DNA from: Cryomorphaceae bacterium
GTDB taxonomy: Bacteria > Bacteroidota > Bacteroidia > Flavobacteriales_D > Crocinitomicaceae
Direction: 5' to 3'
Assembly: GCA_027485365.1 (NCBI GenBank)
Contig: JAIXRD010000260.1
Coordinates: forward strand, 1-8,527
DNA length: 8,527 nucleotides
This document shows, one piece after another, positions 1-6,705 of the stretch; position 1 is the first letter of the stretch, and every line of letters begins with the position of its first letter. Made by a program: the position numbers and the translations under genes. The notes beneath the pieces are model-generated. The model saw nothing but the letters and a program-made list of their open reading frames with translations, was not told the origin of the DNA and did not search any database.

Positions 1-315
1 CATAAACGTGGAGTCTGGACTAGCCCAAGCAGCATATATTGTGGTGTCGCCAAAGGATTTTTTCCACCAATAACCGCCGTTGCCTTGAGCATCTCGCATC
101 GCTTTCGCATCGAAATATCCGAAGTTCTGATAGGTATTGTTATTGAATCCAACAATATTAAGGTCAAATACAAATCGCCCATCCACAAAACTTGCTGGTT
201 GTAATTGGGTTCCCATGCTCCCTGCATAGTTGCTTGTGGCTACCCCAAGGTATTGTTGAGAAAGAAAATAGCTAGAAAAAATAAAGCTTAGGGCGAGTGT
301 AAGATATTGTTTCAT
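1..315 (-). CDS. DUF5723-like outer-membrane protein, N-terminal part (3' end outside window)
   Basis: An open frame of 105 codons runs leftward from an ATG at 315-313 and leaves the window without a stop, so only the N-terminus is visible. It begins MKQYLTLALSFIFSSYFLSQ, a secretion signal with probable cleavage near residues 19-21. The mature part carries an NYAGSMGTQLQPASFVDGRF stretch (about residues 29-48) followed by a DLNIVGFNNNTY segment. This is how DUF5723 proteins start: a Bacteroidota family of predicted outer-membrane proteins related to long beta-barrels, with no established function. The start lies 18 nt after the stop of the 723-residue gene upstream, with no Shine-Dalgarno sequence, so the two are probably co-transcribed. 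The family call rests on resemblance of the N-terminus only; the gene itself is well supported by its signal peptide and spacing. Confidence 0.75.
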   Translation of the reverse strand, partial: MKQYLTLALSFIFSSYFLSQQYLGVATSNYAGSMGTQLQPASFVDGRFVFDLNIVGFNNNTYQNFGYFDAKAMRDAQGNGGYWWKKSFGDTTIYAAWASPDSTFM

Positions 316-333
316 AGTAGCGTTTGTTTAAAT

Positions 334-2505
334 CTAATAATTAAATTGAATAATGAAGTCATTGAGATACGTTGTAATTGAGGATCCGCGTAAACCCAAC
401 GGGGTAAGTTGAATTGCGCGCTGTCCAGGACGTTCTTCTTGATCAAGCAAATTACCTTGAAAATCCCAAAAATATAGTTTGTTTTCTAGGGCATCTCTCA
501 CTATAAATAGCGATTGAGCATTTTGTGGCAAAATGAGCTCTGAGATTTCCGAATGATTAATGGCTTTATTCCATCGAACCTTTCCTTTTACTGTCAAAAC
601 AATAGACTTCCCGTCATGAAATAGCTGACCTATATCTTGTCCTAATTTAACTTCCCCACTAAATTTCCAATACGAAGGTACCTGTATATTTATGGTTTTT
701 GAACCGATAATTTCTTGCATTCCATTCGGTCCGCGCTGAATGAAACCACTACGTGTAAAAGAAATGAAATCGGCGATGTTTGCTTTAATAGTTTGCCGTT
801 TACCCGTTGTATAATCTATGTTGAGTAATTGATTATCAGTCTTAATGCTTATCGTTAATTTCCCAGATGTTGAAATTACATTCCATGCTGTAATGTTATC
901 TTTAATCAGCAATCGTTTAAGCAATTTTCCAGAGCTCGTAGCATAGAAATAGATTCCTTCTTTCCCTTGAATCCCAAATGCAGCTTGTTTGTTTACGATA
1001 CATTGCATTGGATCTCCTTCAAAAGCACCTTTGATTTCATACTGAGGCCGTCCCATTTTATCTATGATTTCCAGGTGATTTTCATGAGGAAGTAGGATAA
1101 ACTCATTTTCTAGATTACTGGTCGCTAATGATTTTGGTTGATTTGATAAGCTGGAATTAAGTGGTTTTCTCCATTTTAAACTCCCGTTTTTATACCCTAT
1201 AAGTTCTTTTTCCACCTCCATAATCACATTGCCTCTACCTGATAAGGCGCAAAAGGATAAGACCGGTAGGCCGGGATTCATGGTAAAATAATTTTTAGTC
1301 TCTTCGATTTGTTCGCTTGATTTTTCTGAACCAAGAACTTCTATTTTGGTTTCGACAAGCCTCTTTTCTACCCAACTTATACTGCTTGAATTGCGGGAAC
1401 TCAAGCTTCGCTGGGAAACTGTTTTCGGCAAGGGCGCTTTAAATAATGCGATGTTATCCATCGCGGTGCTTAGGGATTTTCGCATTTCTAATTCAAGCAA
1501 TACGGCATCCAAGGCGGATTCATCAGTCGTAAGAAATCCAAACCCATCGACACTGTATGCCAGGATTTTCTTTTCTTTTATTACGCCGTCTCCTTCAAGG
1601 GTTAAATTGAATGTTTTGCAAATTGGAAAATTAGCAAAGTGTGCTCTTTCCTGGTTGTTTTCCATCTTATGAAAAAAGTCATTTAAGTATTCGCTTAGCG
1701 TTACATCTTGATTCATATCGAAAATAAACACAGGCTTTTGGTTTACGTCAATTATGATTGCCCCATTCTTAACTAGGTTCTTAATAGGACTCCGTCTAAA
1801 TTCTGAATCTGTTTCAAATAAGTAATTCCGTTCATAAAATTGATACGATTTGGTTTCTTTCGGAATTAAACTCCCAAACAAGCCTAAATCATCAATCAAC
1901 GTTTTCTTATGCCGCTTGAAATCCGAACTTGTGTAGCTGATTTTATAGTCGGATTTGACATAAACATCACGCGTTTTATTTAAGGGATCACGTAAATAAA
2001 TAATACTATACGTAGATTGTGGATCTATATGCCAAGGGGAGAATGATTTCTCCTCGTTTAACTCTAAATCATAATAAAATAAGATAAGCTCATTCCCTTT
2101 GAAACGCCCTAAATACTTGCCAAACTGAAAGGTGTTCGGACCTGTGAGTTGAAACGAGTAAATTCCCCGTTCGAAAGTTCGTTTAACGCGTTTAATTGAC
2201 CATTTCTCTTGGGTTTGAAAAACAAGTATATTTCGATTTTTACTAATAAAAGCTGAGGAGATATCTTTGACCTTAGGCATCAAAGAAGTAAACACATCAA
2301 TATTTTTCTGATTACAATCAACTTCTAGGTTTTCGAGTTCAAAGTCTTTTGGGTGGTGCAGGGCGATTATTAATTCATCCGCTTTGGGATCAAAAAGAGA
2401 CAAATAAGATTGTTCTTCTGATGAATCTATCAGGGAGTAAACGGCAAAACTCGACCAACCAACAAGTATTAAAATGAATACAATTAAAAGTACTTTCCTT
2501 AACAT
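334..2505 (-). CDS. membrane-anchored envelope protein of unknown function with probable C-terminal beta-propeller
   Basis: I do not recognise a named family. The 723-residue protein starts MLRKVLLIVFILILVGWSSF, an uncleaved-looking N-terminal helix (about residues 4-24) preceded by basic residues, so the bulk should lie outside the cytoplasm. Residues ~40-410 form a mixed region with no motif I can name. From about residue 425 to the end there are roughly seven repeats of ~35-45 residues. Each is strand-rich and often ends in a turn such as NGSLKW (440-445), MGRPQYE (484-490), SSGKLLK (524-530), TTGKRQT (567-573), KGKVRW (640-645) or FQGNLL (682-687). This pattern suggests a PQQ/WD-type seven-bladed propeller. 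The gene lies 74 nt downstream of rnhB and 18 nt upstream of the DUF5723 gene. A TAGATTTG match to the -7 box sits at 2517-2510, but so close to the ATG that the message would be almost leaderless. The fold is inferred from repeat spacing by eye. Confidence 0.8.
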   Translation of the reverse strand: MLRKVLLIVFILILVGWSSFAVYSLIDSSEEQSYLSLFDPKADELIIALHHPKDFELENLEVDCNQKNIDVFTSLMPKVKDISSAFISKNRNILVFQTQEKWSIKRVKRTFERGIYSFQLTGPNTFQFGKYLGRFKGNELILFYYDLELNEEKSFSPWHIDPQSTYSIIYLRDPLNKTRDVYVKSDYKISYTSSDFKRHKKTLIDDLGLFGSLIPKETKSYQFYERNYLFETDSEFRRSPIKNLVKNGAIIIDVNQKPVFIFDMNQDVTLSEYLNDFFHKMENNQERAHFANFPICKTFNLTLEGDGVIKEKKILAYSVDGFGFLTTDESALDAVLLELEMRKSLSTAMDNIALFKAPLPKTVSQRSLSSRNSSSISWVEKRLVETKIEVLGSEKSSEQIEETKNYFTMNPGLPVLSFCALSGRGNVIMEVEKELIGYKNGSLKWRKPLNSSLSNQPKSLATSNLENEFILLPHENHLEIIDKMGRPQYEIKGAFEGDPMQCIVNKQAAFGIQGKEGIYFYATSSGKLLKRLLIKDNITAWNVISTSGKLTISIKTDNQLLNIDYTTGKRQTIKANIADFISFTRSGFIQRGPNGMQEIIGSKTINIQVPSYWKFSGEVKLGQDIGQLFHDGKSIVLTVKGKVRWNKAINHSEISELILPQNAQSLFIVRDALENKLYFWDFQGNLLDQEERPGQRAIQLTPLGLRGSSITTYLNDFIIQFNY

Positions 2506-2579
2506 AAAGCAAATCTAAATGTAAACATCCACCGAAAAATAAGCTCCGAATAATCTAATGAACATTAAGGTGTTTATCT

Positions 2580-3200
2580 TCAAATAAATAAGGTGGTTTG
2601 AGCCATTTGGCGCACAATACCGAATGTTTTCCTGTGCATTTCGCAAAATCCATGTTGTTTAATCGCAAATACGTGCACTTTTGTTGGGTATCCTTTATTT
2701 ACATTCCATCCGTAAACGGGAAATTGTTCATGTGCTTTTTCCATGAATGTATCCCGAGCGGTTTTGGCTAAGATAGATGCAGCGGCTATGGACTGGCACA
2801 GACCGTCTCCTTTTATGATGCATTCATGTGGAACCTCTAGGTAAGGTTTAAATCGATTCCCATCCACAAGGATGTATTCAGCGCGTGTACTTAATCCATC
2901 AAGTGCTAAATGCATCCCCAAAATACTTGCATTTAAAATGTTGATTTCATCGATTTTGTTTTCATCTACATAAGCAATGTGGTAGGCGAGGGCCTCTGCT
3001 TTTATTATCTCAGCTAATGCTTTTCGTTGTTTTTCATTTAGTCGTTTGGAATCATTCAGCCCGGGAATTGGACTCTTCAAAATTACAGCTGCAGCCACTA
3101 CGGGTCCAGCCAAGCAACCTCGTCCCGCTTCATCACAACCTGCCTCGTGTGTTAGCCCTGATTTTGAAAAAAGCAAGCCCTTATTTTTTAAACGTTCCAT
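2580..3200 (-). CDS. rnhB: ribonuclease HII
   Basis: RNase HII is a cytoplasmic endonuclease that cuts the RNA strand of RNA/DNA hybrids. It starts removal of single ribonucleotides misincorporated into DNA and can help clear RNA primers. The 206-residue protein is of normal family length. The diagnostic GCDEAGRGCLAGP block lies at residues 21-33, and the four acidic catalytic positions are visible as D23, E24, D113 (in VDGNRF) and D132 (in KGDG). The conserved NDSKRL (49-54), AAASILAKTARD (139-150), a YPVYGW-like loop and the C-terminal HRKTFG motif are also present. The ATG at 3200 lies 22 residues before the first catalytic Asp, as expected. The gene is divergent from the small secreted protein at 3231 with only 30 bp between them, and it heads a possible transcription unit with the two envelope genes downstream. 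I see no missing active-site residue. Confidence 0.97.
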   Translation of the reverse strand: MERLKNKGLLFSKSGLTHEAGCDEAGRGCLAGPVVAAAVILKSPIPGLNDSKRLNEKQRKALAEIIKAEALAYHIAYVDENKIDEINILNASILGMHLALDGLSTRAEYILVDGNRFKPYLEVPHECIIKGDGLCQSIAAASILAKTARDTFMEKAHEQFPVYGWNVNKGYPTKVHVFAIKQHGFCEMHRKTFGIVRQMAQTTLFI

Positions 3201-3230
3201 TTTTGCTAAATTCGCAATAAATTAATTATC

Positions 3231-3608
3231 ATGCGAAATATATTCCTTGCGATTTTTATAAGCTTTGGGTTCTTTAGTTTTGCTCAGCAAATTACGGTAA
3301 GCTCCAAATTGAATGCATCTGAAATTACTAAAGAGGCTAAATCTGGACATTTTCAATGGGTTTTTCCAGCGCAAACAACCGCGGAGACAATTCAAAATAC
3401 GGCTAAATATTATACTTCTTCCTTTACTTACACGTATGATGCAAGCACGCAAAAAGTAGATGTGTATCCAGTGGTAGATTCAGATGAAGTTAGACGCATC
3501 ATGTTGCGCTTTCTTGGGGCAAATCAAGTAAATAAAATAGTTGTTGGTGAGGAGTCTTACGAGTTATATTCGTTTTATGAGAAATTTATGAAAATTAAAG
3601 GGGAATAA
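3231..3608 (+). CDS. small secreted protein of unknown function, possible ferredoxin-like fold
   Basis: The 125-residue product begins MRNIFLAIFISFGFFSFAQ, a clear signal peptide with likely cleavage after A18, leaving about 107 mature residues in the periplasm or outside. No named family is recognised. The order of predicted elements is strand (FQWVFP, ~42-47), helix (TAETIQNTAKYY, ~50-61), strand (FTYTYD), strand (KVDVYPVV), helix (DEVRRIMLRFLG) and strand (KIVVGEE). This beta-alpha-beta-beta-alpha-beta order is that of small ferredoxin-like domains such as heavy-metal-associated (HMA) domains, but there is no CxxC metal site; the mature protein has no cysteine. The gene ends one base before the ATG of the DUF4920 lipoprotein, so the two are almost certainly co-transcribed and translationally coupled. 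The fold is an inference from the pattern of residues. Confidence 0.85.
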   Translation: MRNIFLAIFISFGFFSFAQQITVSSKLNASEITKEAKSGHFQWVFPAQTTAETIQNTAKYYTSSFTYTYDASTQKVDVYPVVDSDEVRRIMLRFLGANQVNKIVVGEESYELYSFYEKFMKIKGE

Positions 3609-3609
3609 T

Positions 3610-4080
3610 ATGAAAGCAGTATCTTCTTTTTTATTATTAAGCGTCTTAATTAGTTGCGCAAGTATTAAGTCAGAATACGGTATAGTCAAGGTTGATGAAA
3701 CCGCTGCGATTAGTGTAGCTGAATTAGTTACTCGAATGGATAAATCAAAGGAACCACAAACTGTCACTATAAAGTCACCTCTTTCTGCCGTTTGTCAAAA
3801 CGCAGGGTGTTGGGTGCAGGTTCCTAAACCCGACGGCAAACCCCTCATGGTACGGTTTAAAAATCATTTTACTATTCCACCTGCAACGCCATTGGGCACT
3901 GAATCCTATATCCATGGGGTCGCCTATTGGGATACTGTGTCAGTTAAGGCTTTAAGGCATTATGCTGAAGATGCAGGAAAGAGTGTCGAAGAAATTAATA
4001 AAATTACCCAACCAGAATTCAAGTTGAATTTCGAAGGAGACGGAATTAAGTTACTTTCCGAAAAAGGAAAAAATAAATAA
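3610..4080 (+). CDS. DUF4920 family lipoprotein
   Basis: The 156-residue protein starts with a lipoprotein signal ending in the lipobox VLISC, so C16 is the predicted lipidated cysteine and the protein is envelope-anchored. The core matches DUF4920 proteins of Bacteroidota. It has a VCQNAGCWV motif at residues 61-69 with a conserved Cys pair (C62, C67) and Trp (W68), then an MVRFKNHF strand (80-87), a GVAYWDTVSVKALRHYAEDA region (103-122), and a closing ITQPEF. The biochemical function of the family is not established; the Cys pair could be a disulfide or a metal site, which the sequence cannot decide. One base separates it from the preceding gene. Its last 35 bp overlap the convergent small membrane-protein gene at 4046-4216, and I see no hairpin terminator between the two convergent units. 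Confidence 0.88.
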   Translation: MKAVSSFLLLSVLISCASIKSEYGIVKVDETAAISVAELVTRMDKSKEPQTVTIKSPLSAVCQNAGCWVQVPKPDGKPLMVRFKNHFTIPPATPLGTESYIHGVAYWDTVSVKALRHYAEDAGKSVEEINKITQPEFKLNFEGDGIKLLSEKGKNK

Positions 4081-4216
4081 CAACGGCAGATATTATGTTA
4101 GTGATTAATCCCCAAAGCCAATGGGAGGTAATAAACCATGCCGTTAAGTTGACCGGAATAAGTAAGATAGCCAAGAGGTGAAATTTCCCTTGATGTCCTT
4201 TGTCATTTAAATTCAT
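4046..4216 (-). CDS. small two-helix membrane protein (56 aa), easily missed
   Basis: On the minus strand an ATG at 4216-4214 opens a 57-codon frame ending in TAA at 4048-4046. The product begins MNLNDKGHQGKFHLLAILLI and has two hydrophobic segments (about residues 12-31 and 36-52) joined by a short TSHWLWG turn. It ends in LFRKVT. Basic residues at both ends (K6, K11; R53, K54) predict a hairpin with both termini in the cytoplasm. Its start lies inside the last 14 bases of the cyclo-ligase gene, as in a coupled downstream gene. It fills almost all of the 122-bp gap that would otherwise be unexplained and overlaps the end of the convergent DUF4920 gene by 35 bp. Trp and His clusters (W27, H32, W33, W35) give it real-protein character. 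I do not recognise the family, and conservation has not been tested. Confidence 0.6.
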   Translation of the reverse strand: MNLNDKGHQGKFHLLAILLIPVNLTAWFITSHWLWGLITNIISAVVIYFFLFRKVT

Positions 4217-4778
4217 AAACACGATTCGGCGTTATTAAATAATCTAACGGAATATCGGTGTTTTCAGCTGGAATAGAGGGAATTGGTTCAAAGAAGTTTA
4301 GCCCAATCTTAATAACATCTGGCCTGCACAATGCTAAATATCTGTCATAAAACCCCTTTCCGTAACCCAAACGATTTCCTTGAACATCCGCTTGTAAAAG
4401 GGGAATAAATATTACATCTAATTCAACTGGATTAATTGGGTTTTTTTTGTGAATGGGTTCGGGTATGTGATATGAATTTAACGCTAATATATCTCCCGGT
4501 TCAAATGGGACATGTTGCATGGTACCATCCGAAAAGTTGCTCACCGGAACAAATAATTGATTATGTCTTGCAAGATGCTTCAAAATATATTCAGTATGTA
4601 CTTCGCGCTGAGATTCCATGCTTAAAAAGCAAGATATTCGCTTGTCGCGAAAACTAAAGCAAGTACGTACTTGTTTAGTAATCTGTATCGAATAGTATTC
4701 TAATTCATCAGCGCTAAGCGCCTTTCGTTGGGTTTTAGCCTCTTGTCTTAGGTTATGTTTTGATGTCGAGAGGTTCAC
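4203..4778 (-). CDS. 5-formyltetrahydrofolate cyclo-ligase (MTHFS)
   Basis: This cytoplasmic enzyme uses ATP to convert 5-formyl-tetrahydrofolate to 5,10-methenyl-tetrahydrofolate, returning the stored folate to one-carbon metabolism. The 191-residue length is typical. Visible family features are the N-terminal basic helix with K7 and R11 (KHNLRQEAKTQR), the HIPEP segment at 104-108, the FIPLLQAD strand at 124-131, the signature NRLGYGKGFYDRYL at 135-148 that forms the phosphate/folate site, and the closing IPLDYLITP. The start is GTG at 4778-4776: an in-frame TAA lies 9 bases upstream and no in-frame ATG occurs before residue 54, so a non-ATG start is needed to keep the N-terminal basic helix. 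It is divergent from the DUF5777 gene and is followed by the overlapping small membrane-protein gene. The symbol varies between organisms (ygfA, fau), so none is given. Confidence 0.95.
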   Translation of the reverse strand: MNLSTSKHNLRQEAKTQRKALSADELEYYSIQITKQVRTCFSFRDKRISCFLSMESQREVHTEYILKHLARHNQLFVPVSNFSDGTMQHVPFEPGDILALNSYHIPEPIHKKNPINPVELDVIFIPLLQADVQGNRLGYGKGFYDRYLALCRPDVIKIGLNFFEPIPSIPAENTDIPLDYLITPNRVYEFK

Positions 4779-4796
4779 AGGCGTGATTTAAATTAA

Positions 4797-4804
4797 TACA
4801 TTTG
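4797..4804 (+). promoter_or_regulatory. Bacteroidota-type -7 box for the DUF5777 operon
   Basis: TACATTTG is an exact match to the TAnnTTTG -7 element of the Bacteroidota primary sigma factor. Transcription would start about 5-7 bases downstream, near 4810, leaving a leader of ~13 bases before the ATG at 4823. The -33 region is weak (GTTCA around 4773-4777, no clear TTTG), which suggests low basal strength or dependence on an activator. The box also argues against a start codon at 4802 or 4805. Confidence 0.5.
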
Positions 4805-4814
4805 ATGCATCAAA
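4801..4814. promoter_or_regulatory. 14-bp perfect palindrome, candidate operator
   Basis: TTTGATGCATCAAA is a perfect inverted repeat in the short region between the divergent cyclo-ligase and DUF5777 genes. Its left half overlaps the last four bases of the -7 box and its right half covers the predicted transcription start. This placement suits a repressor site controlling the five-gene run. Which protein might bind is unknown; no regulator gene is in the window. Confidence 0.4.
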
Positions 4815-4822
4815 CTATACAG

Positions 4823-5722
4823 ATGAAGGCTAAATTTACTTACTTTTTGTGGATGCTCATTTTTCCTTTGTATTTCTTTACACAGAAAGAGGAAGTAGAA
4901 TTTACAGATGAGCCTTTTCAGCCTAAAACTTTCTCTTCAACTCGAATAATTTGTGGACATTCGGTTGAAACCCTTCCAGCTCGCACCATGGAATTTAGAA
5001 TAGAGCATCGCTTTGGTGATATGTTTGGAGCTAATGGTGGAGCGCAAAATATGTTTGGTTTTGATAACTTGGCCGATATACGAATTGCCCTAGAATATGG
5101 TATAACCAATGATTTAATGATTGGCGTAGGAAGAGCAAAAGGAACAGCCACACCATACCGATCCTTACTCGATGGTTTTGCGAAGTATCGAATTTTAAGG
5201 CAAGGTAAAAAAAGTCCGATATCACTTACTGGTATTGGTGGGCTGACATTTACCTATATGACAGCGTCTACTGACATTTCTCAAGTAAACCATTTCCCAA
5301 AAGTGAGTCACCGTTTCGCCTATTTTACACAATTGAATGCAGCAAGGCACTTTGGTGATCGTCTTTCTGTAGCAATAATGCCAACCTTAATACACAGCAA
5401 CTATGTGGCTGCCAATGATCAAAACGATTTGTTTGCTCTTGGTGCGGCGGCGCGGGTTAAATTAAGTGGTCGTTTTGCTTTGATTTTAGAATATTACCAT
5501 ACGTTTGCATCCGAAGGTCTGAGGCCAAATGATACGTATAAGAGAAGTTTAGGATTTGCGTTGGAATGGTATACGTTTGGACACAATTTTACAATTAACT
5601 TAACAAATGCTCAAGGAATTGGTGAGACACAGTTTATCCCTTATACTACGTCCGATTGGTTAAAGGGTCAGTTTCGGCTAGGTTTTTGCGTAGGGAGAAA
5701 ATTTGCATTTGAAAACGAATAA
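4823..5722 (+). CDS. DUF5777 family outer-membrane beta-barrel protein
   Basis: Starting at the ATG at 4823 the product is 299 residues and begins MKAKFTYFLWMLIFPLYFFT, a good signal peptide. In-frame TTG at 4802 and ATG at 4805 are less likely because they fall in or next to the -7 box and would put a hydrophilic extension before the signal. The mature region has the family hallmarks: a TRIICGHSVETLPARTMEF segment, then EHRFGDMFG, then alternating amphipathic strands with aromatic ends (for example IRIALEYGITNDLMIGVG, FALILEYYHTF, LGFALEWYTFGHNF), finishing in a C-terminal strand with GQFRLGFCVGRKF. DUF5777 proteins are predicted Bacteroidota outer-membrane barrels without a proven function. 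It is the first gene of a run with YceI and two CxxCH proteins; the YceI ATG follows its stop by 10 bases. It may form a channel or assembly platform for that module, which is inference. Confidence 0.88.
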   Translation: MKAKFTYFLWMLIFPLYFFTQKEEVEFTDEPFQPKTFSSTRIICGHSVETLPARTMEFRIEHRFGDMFGANGGAQNMFGFDNLADIRIALEYGITNDLMIGVGRAKGTATPYRSLLDGFAKYRILRQGKKSPISLTGIGGLTFTYMTASTDISQVNHFPKVSHRFAYFTQLNAARHFGDRLSVAIMPTLIHSNYVAANDQNDLFALGAAARVKLSGRFALILEYYHTFASEGLRPNDTYKRSLGFALEWYTFGHNFTINLTNAQGIGETQFIPYTTSDWLKGQFRLGFCVGRKFAFENE

Positions 5723-5732
5723 ATTATTACAT

Positions 5733-6284
5733 ATGAAAAAAGCCTTTTTACCTATTGTTTATTTCGGTTTATTAATCGCATCAACATCAATGGTGTTTGC
5801 GCCAACAGGTGACTATGAAGTAACTGAAGGACATTCGATTGCTTTCAAAAGTGCTGACCCCTCCGGCAAGTTTACAGATATTAGTGGGGATGTGACCTAT
5901 TCATCTGGTTCGCCTACAGATGCCACGTTTAATTTGAAAATTCCTGTTAATACCATAAGTACAGGGAATGGCATGATGAACAAAAAAGCCCTCACCAAGG
6001 AATGGTTTGAAGAAGAAACGTACCCGAACATTAAATTTAAATCTTCCAGCGTCACCAAAGACGAAAATGGAGATTTACAAATTAAGGGAGACTTAACCAT
6101 AAAAGGTACATCAAAAGAATACACCATCCCTGCAAAAGTTTCTGGCAGCGCTTCAAAATATACATTCAAAGGAACATTTTATGTTAACCGCATTGATTTT
6201 AAAGTTGGAAAGAAAAGCGAAACAGTTCCAGATAAAATGAAAATTGTTTACGAATTACCAGTAAGTAAAAAAACAGACAAATGA
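5733..6284 (+). CDS. YceI family periplasmic lipocalin-like protein
   Basis: YceI-family proteins have a lipocalin-like barrel with a hydrophobic pocket; crystallised members hold polyisoprenoid lipids, and a role in lipid or quinone transfer or storage is suspected. The start chosen is ATG 5733, giving 183 residues that begin MKKAFLPIVYFGLLIASTSM, with probable signal cleavage after VFA (residue 23). A TTG ten codons upstream would overlap the barrel gene and spoil the signal. Family features are the GDYEVTEGHSIAF opening with H34-S35, a GKFTDISGDVTY strand pair, a KKALTKEWFEEETYPNIKF block equivalent to the conserved region with YP before a Phe-rich strand, and a GDLTIKGTSKEYTIPA strand pair. 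The end, FYVNRIDFKVGKKSETVPDK, is also typical. The stop overlaps the ATG of the next gene (ATGA), indicating tight coupling to the membrane protein. Confidence 0.94.
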   Translation: MKKAFLPIVYFGLLIASTSMVFAPTGDYEVTEGHSIAFKSADPSGKFTDISGDVTYSSGSPTDATFNLKIPVNTISTGNGMMNKKALTKEWFEEETYPNIKFKSSSVTKDENGDLQIKGDLTIKGTSKEYTIPAKVSGSASKYTFKGTFYVNRIDFKVGKKSETVPDKMKIVYELPVSKKTDK

Positions 6285-6700
6285 GAAAATTCATGTATCT
6301 AGGTTTATTAAGCGCGTCTATTTCCTCAATAGTCATCGCTGCCTACCTGTATTCAATGTATAATTTTGTACCTAAAGGATCTCCCGACCCTCTAGTAAGC
6401 CTTGATTCGCCAATGCGCAAAGAGCTTAGTATGTTCAATCTTGTTGCGATTTATATTTCTATGTCATTAGTAGCATCTTTACTTCTCTGGCTGTTTAATA
6501 AGTATGCAGGAAAGTGGGGGGTTTTCGCATTGAATGCGCTGATAAGTGCTGCCTCGATTTTAGGGTTCTATTTTGTGCTTACATATTTACGTGATGGATG
6601 GGATGTTTTTCAGATCATTGGAACACCTTTGTTTTACATATGGCCAGTAATTTGGCTGGGATGTCAACCTTTGTTTTTAATGGAAAGAAAATCTAAATAA
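6281..6700 (+). CDS. four-helix integral membrane protein of unknown function
   Basis: The 139-residue protein has four hydrophobic segments at about residues 5-27, 52-72, 80-103 and 109-134. Charged residues follow the positive-inside rule with both ends cytoplasmic: MRK at the N-terminus, NKYAGK between helices 2 and 3, and ERKSK at the C-terminus. The loop between helices 1 and 2 (~30-50) would face the periplasm. No family is recognised. It has no histidine at all, so it cannot be a cytochrome b561 of the kind often paired with YceI in proteobacteria. Its ATG overlaps the YceI stop by four bases and its stop lies 5 bases before the CxxCH lipoprotein, so it is firmly inside the operon. A role as inner-membrane partner of the YceI protein is inference from position only. 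Confidence 0.85.
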   Translation: MRKFMYLGLLSASISSIVIAAYLYSMYNFVPKGSPDPLVSLDSPMRKELSMFNLVAIYISMSLVASLLLWLFNKYAGKWGVFALNALISAASILGFYFVLTYLRDGWDVFQIIGTPLFYIWPVIWLGCQPLFLMERKSK

Positions 6701-6705
6701 TACAT

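Noticed and set aside
1346..1672. 108-codon open frame on the plus strand inside the 723-residue gene
   Set aside because: It is an antisense shadow with no signal, domain or supporting spacing; the minus-strand gene explains the region.
2510..2523. TAGATTTG (2517-2510) and TACATTTA (2523-2516) as a promoter for the 723-residue gene
   Set aside because: Both would start transcription at or within about 5 bases of the ATG and lack a clear -33 TTTG, so they were noted in the gene entry but not called as a promoter.
4144..4206. A 20-codon frame on the minus strand starting with an ATGA overlap at the cyclo-ligase stop
   Set aside because: It is only 20 residues long and has no membrane or domain character. 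The frame starting at 4216 covers the same DNA with a longer product and two clear helices.
4802..4822. Earlier starts (TTG 4802, ATG 4805) for the DUF5777 gene
   Set aside because: They lie in the -7 box or before the predicted transcription start, and would place a hydrophilic extension before a standard signal peptide.
5703..5732. TTG start for the YceI gene inside the barrel gene
   Set aside because: It adds a ten-residue extension before the basic start of the signal peptide; ATG 5733 gives the normal form.
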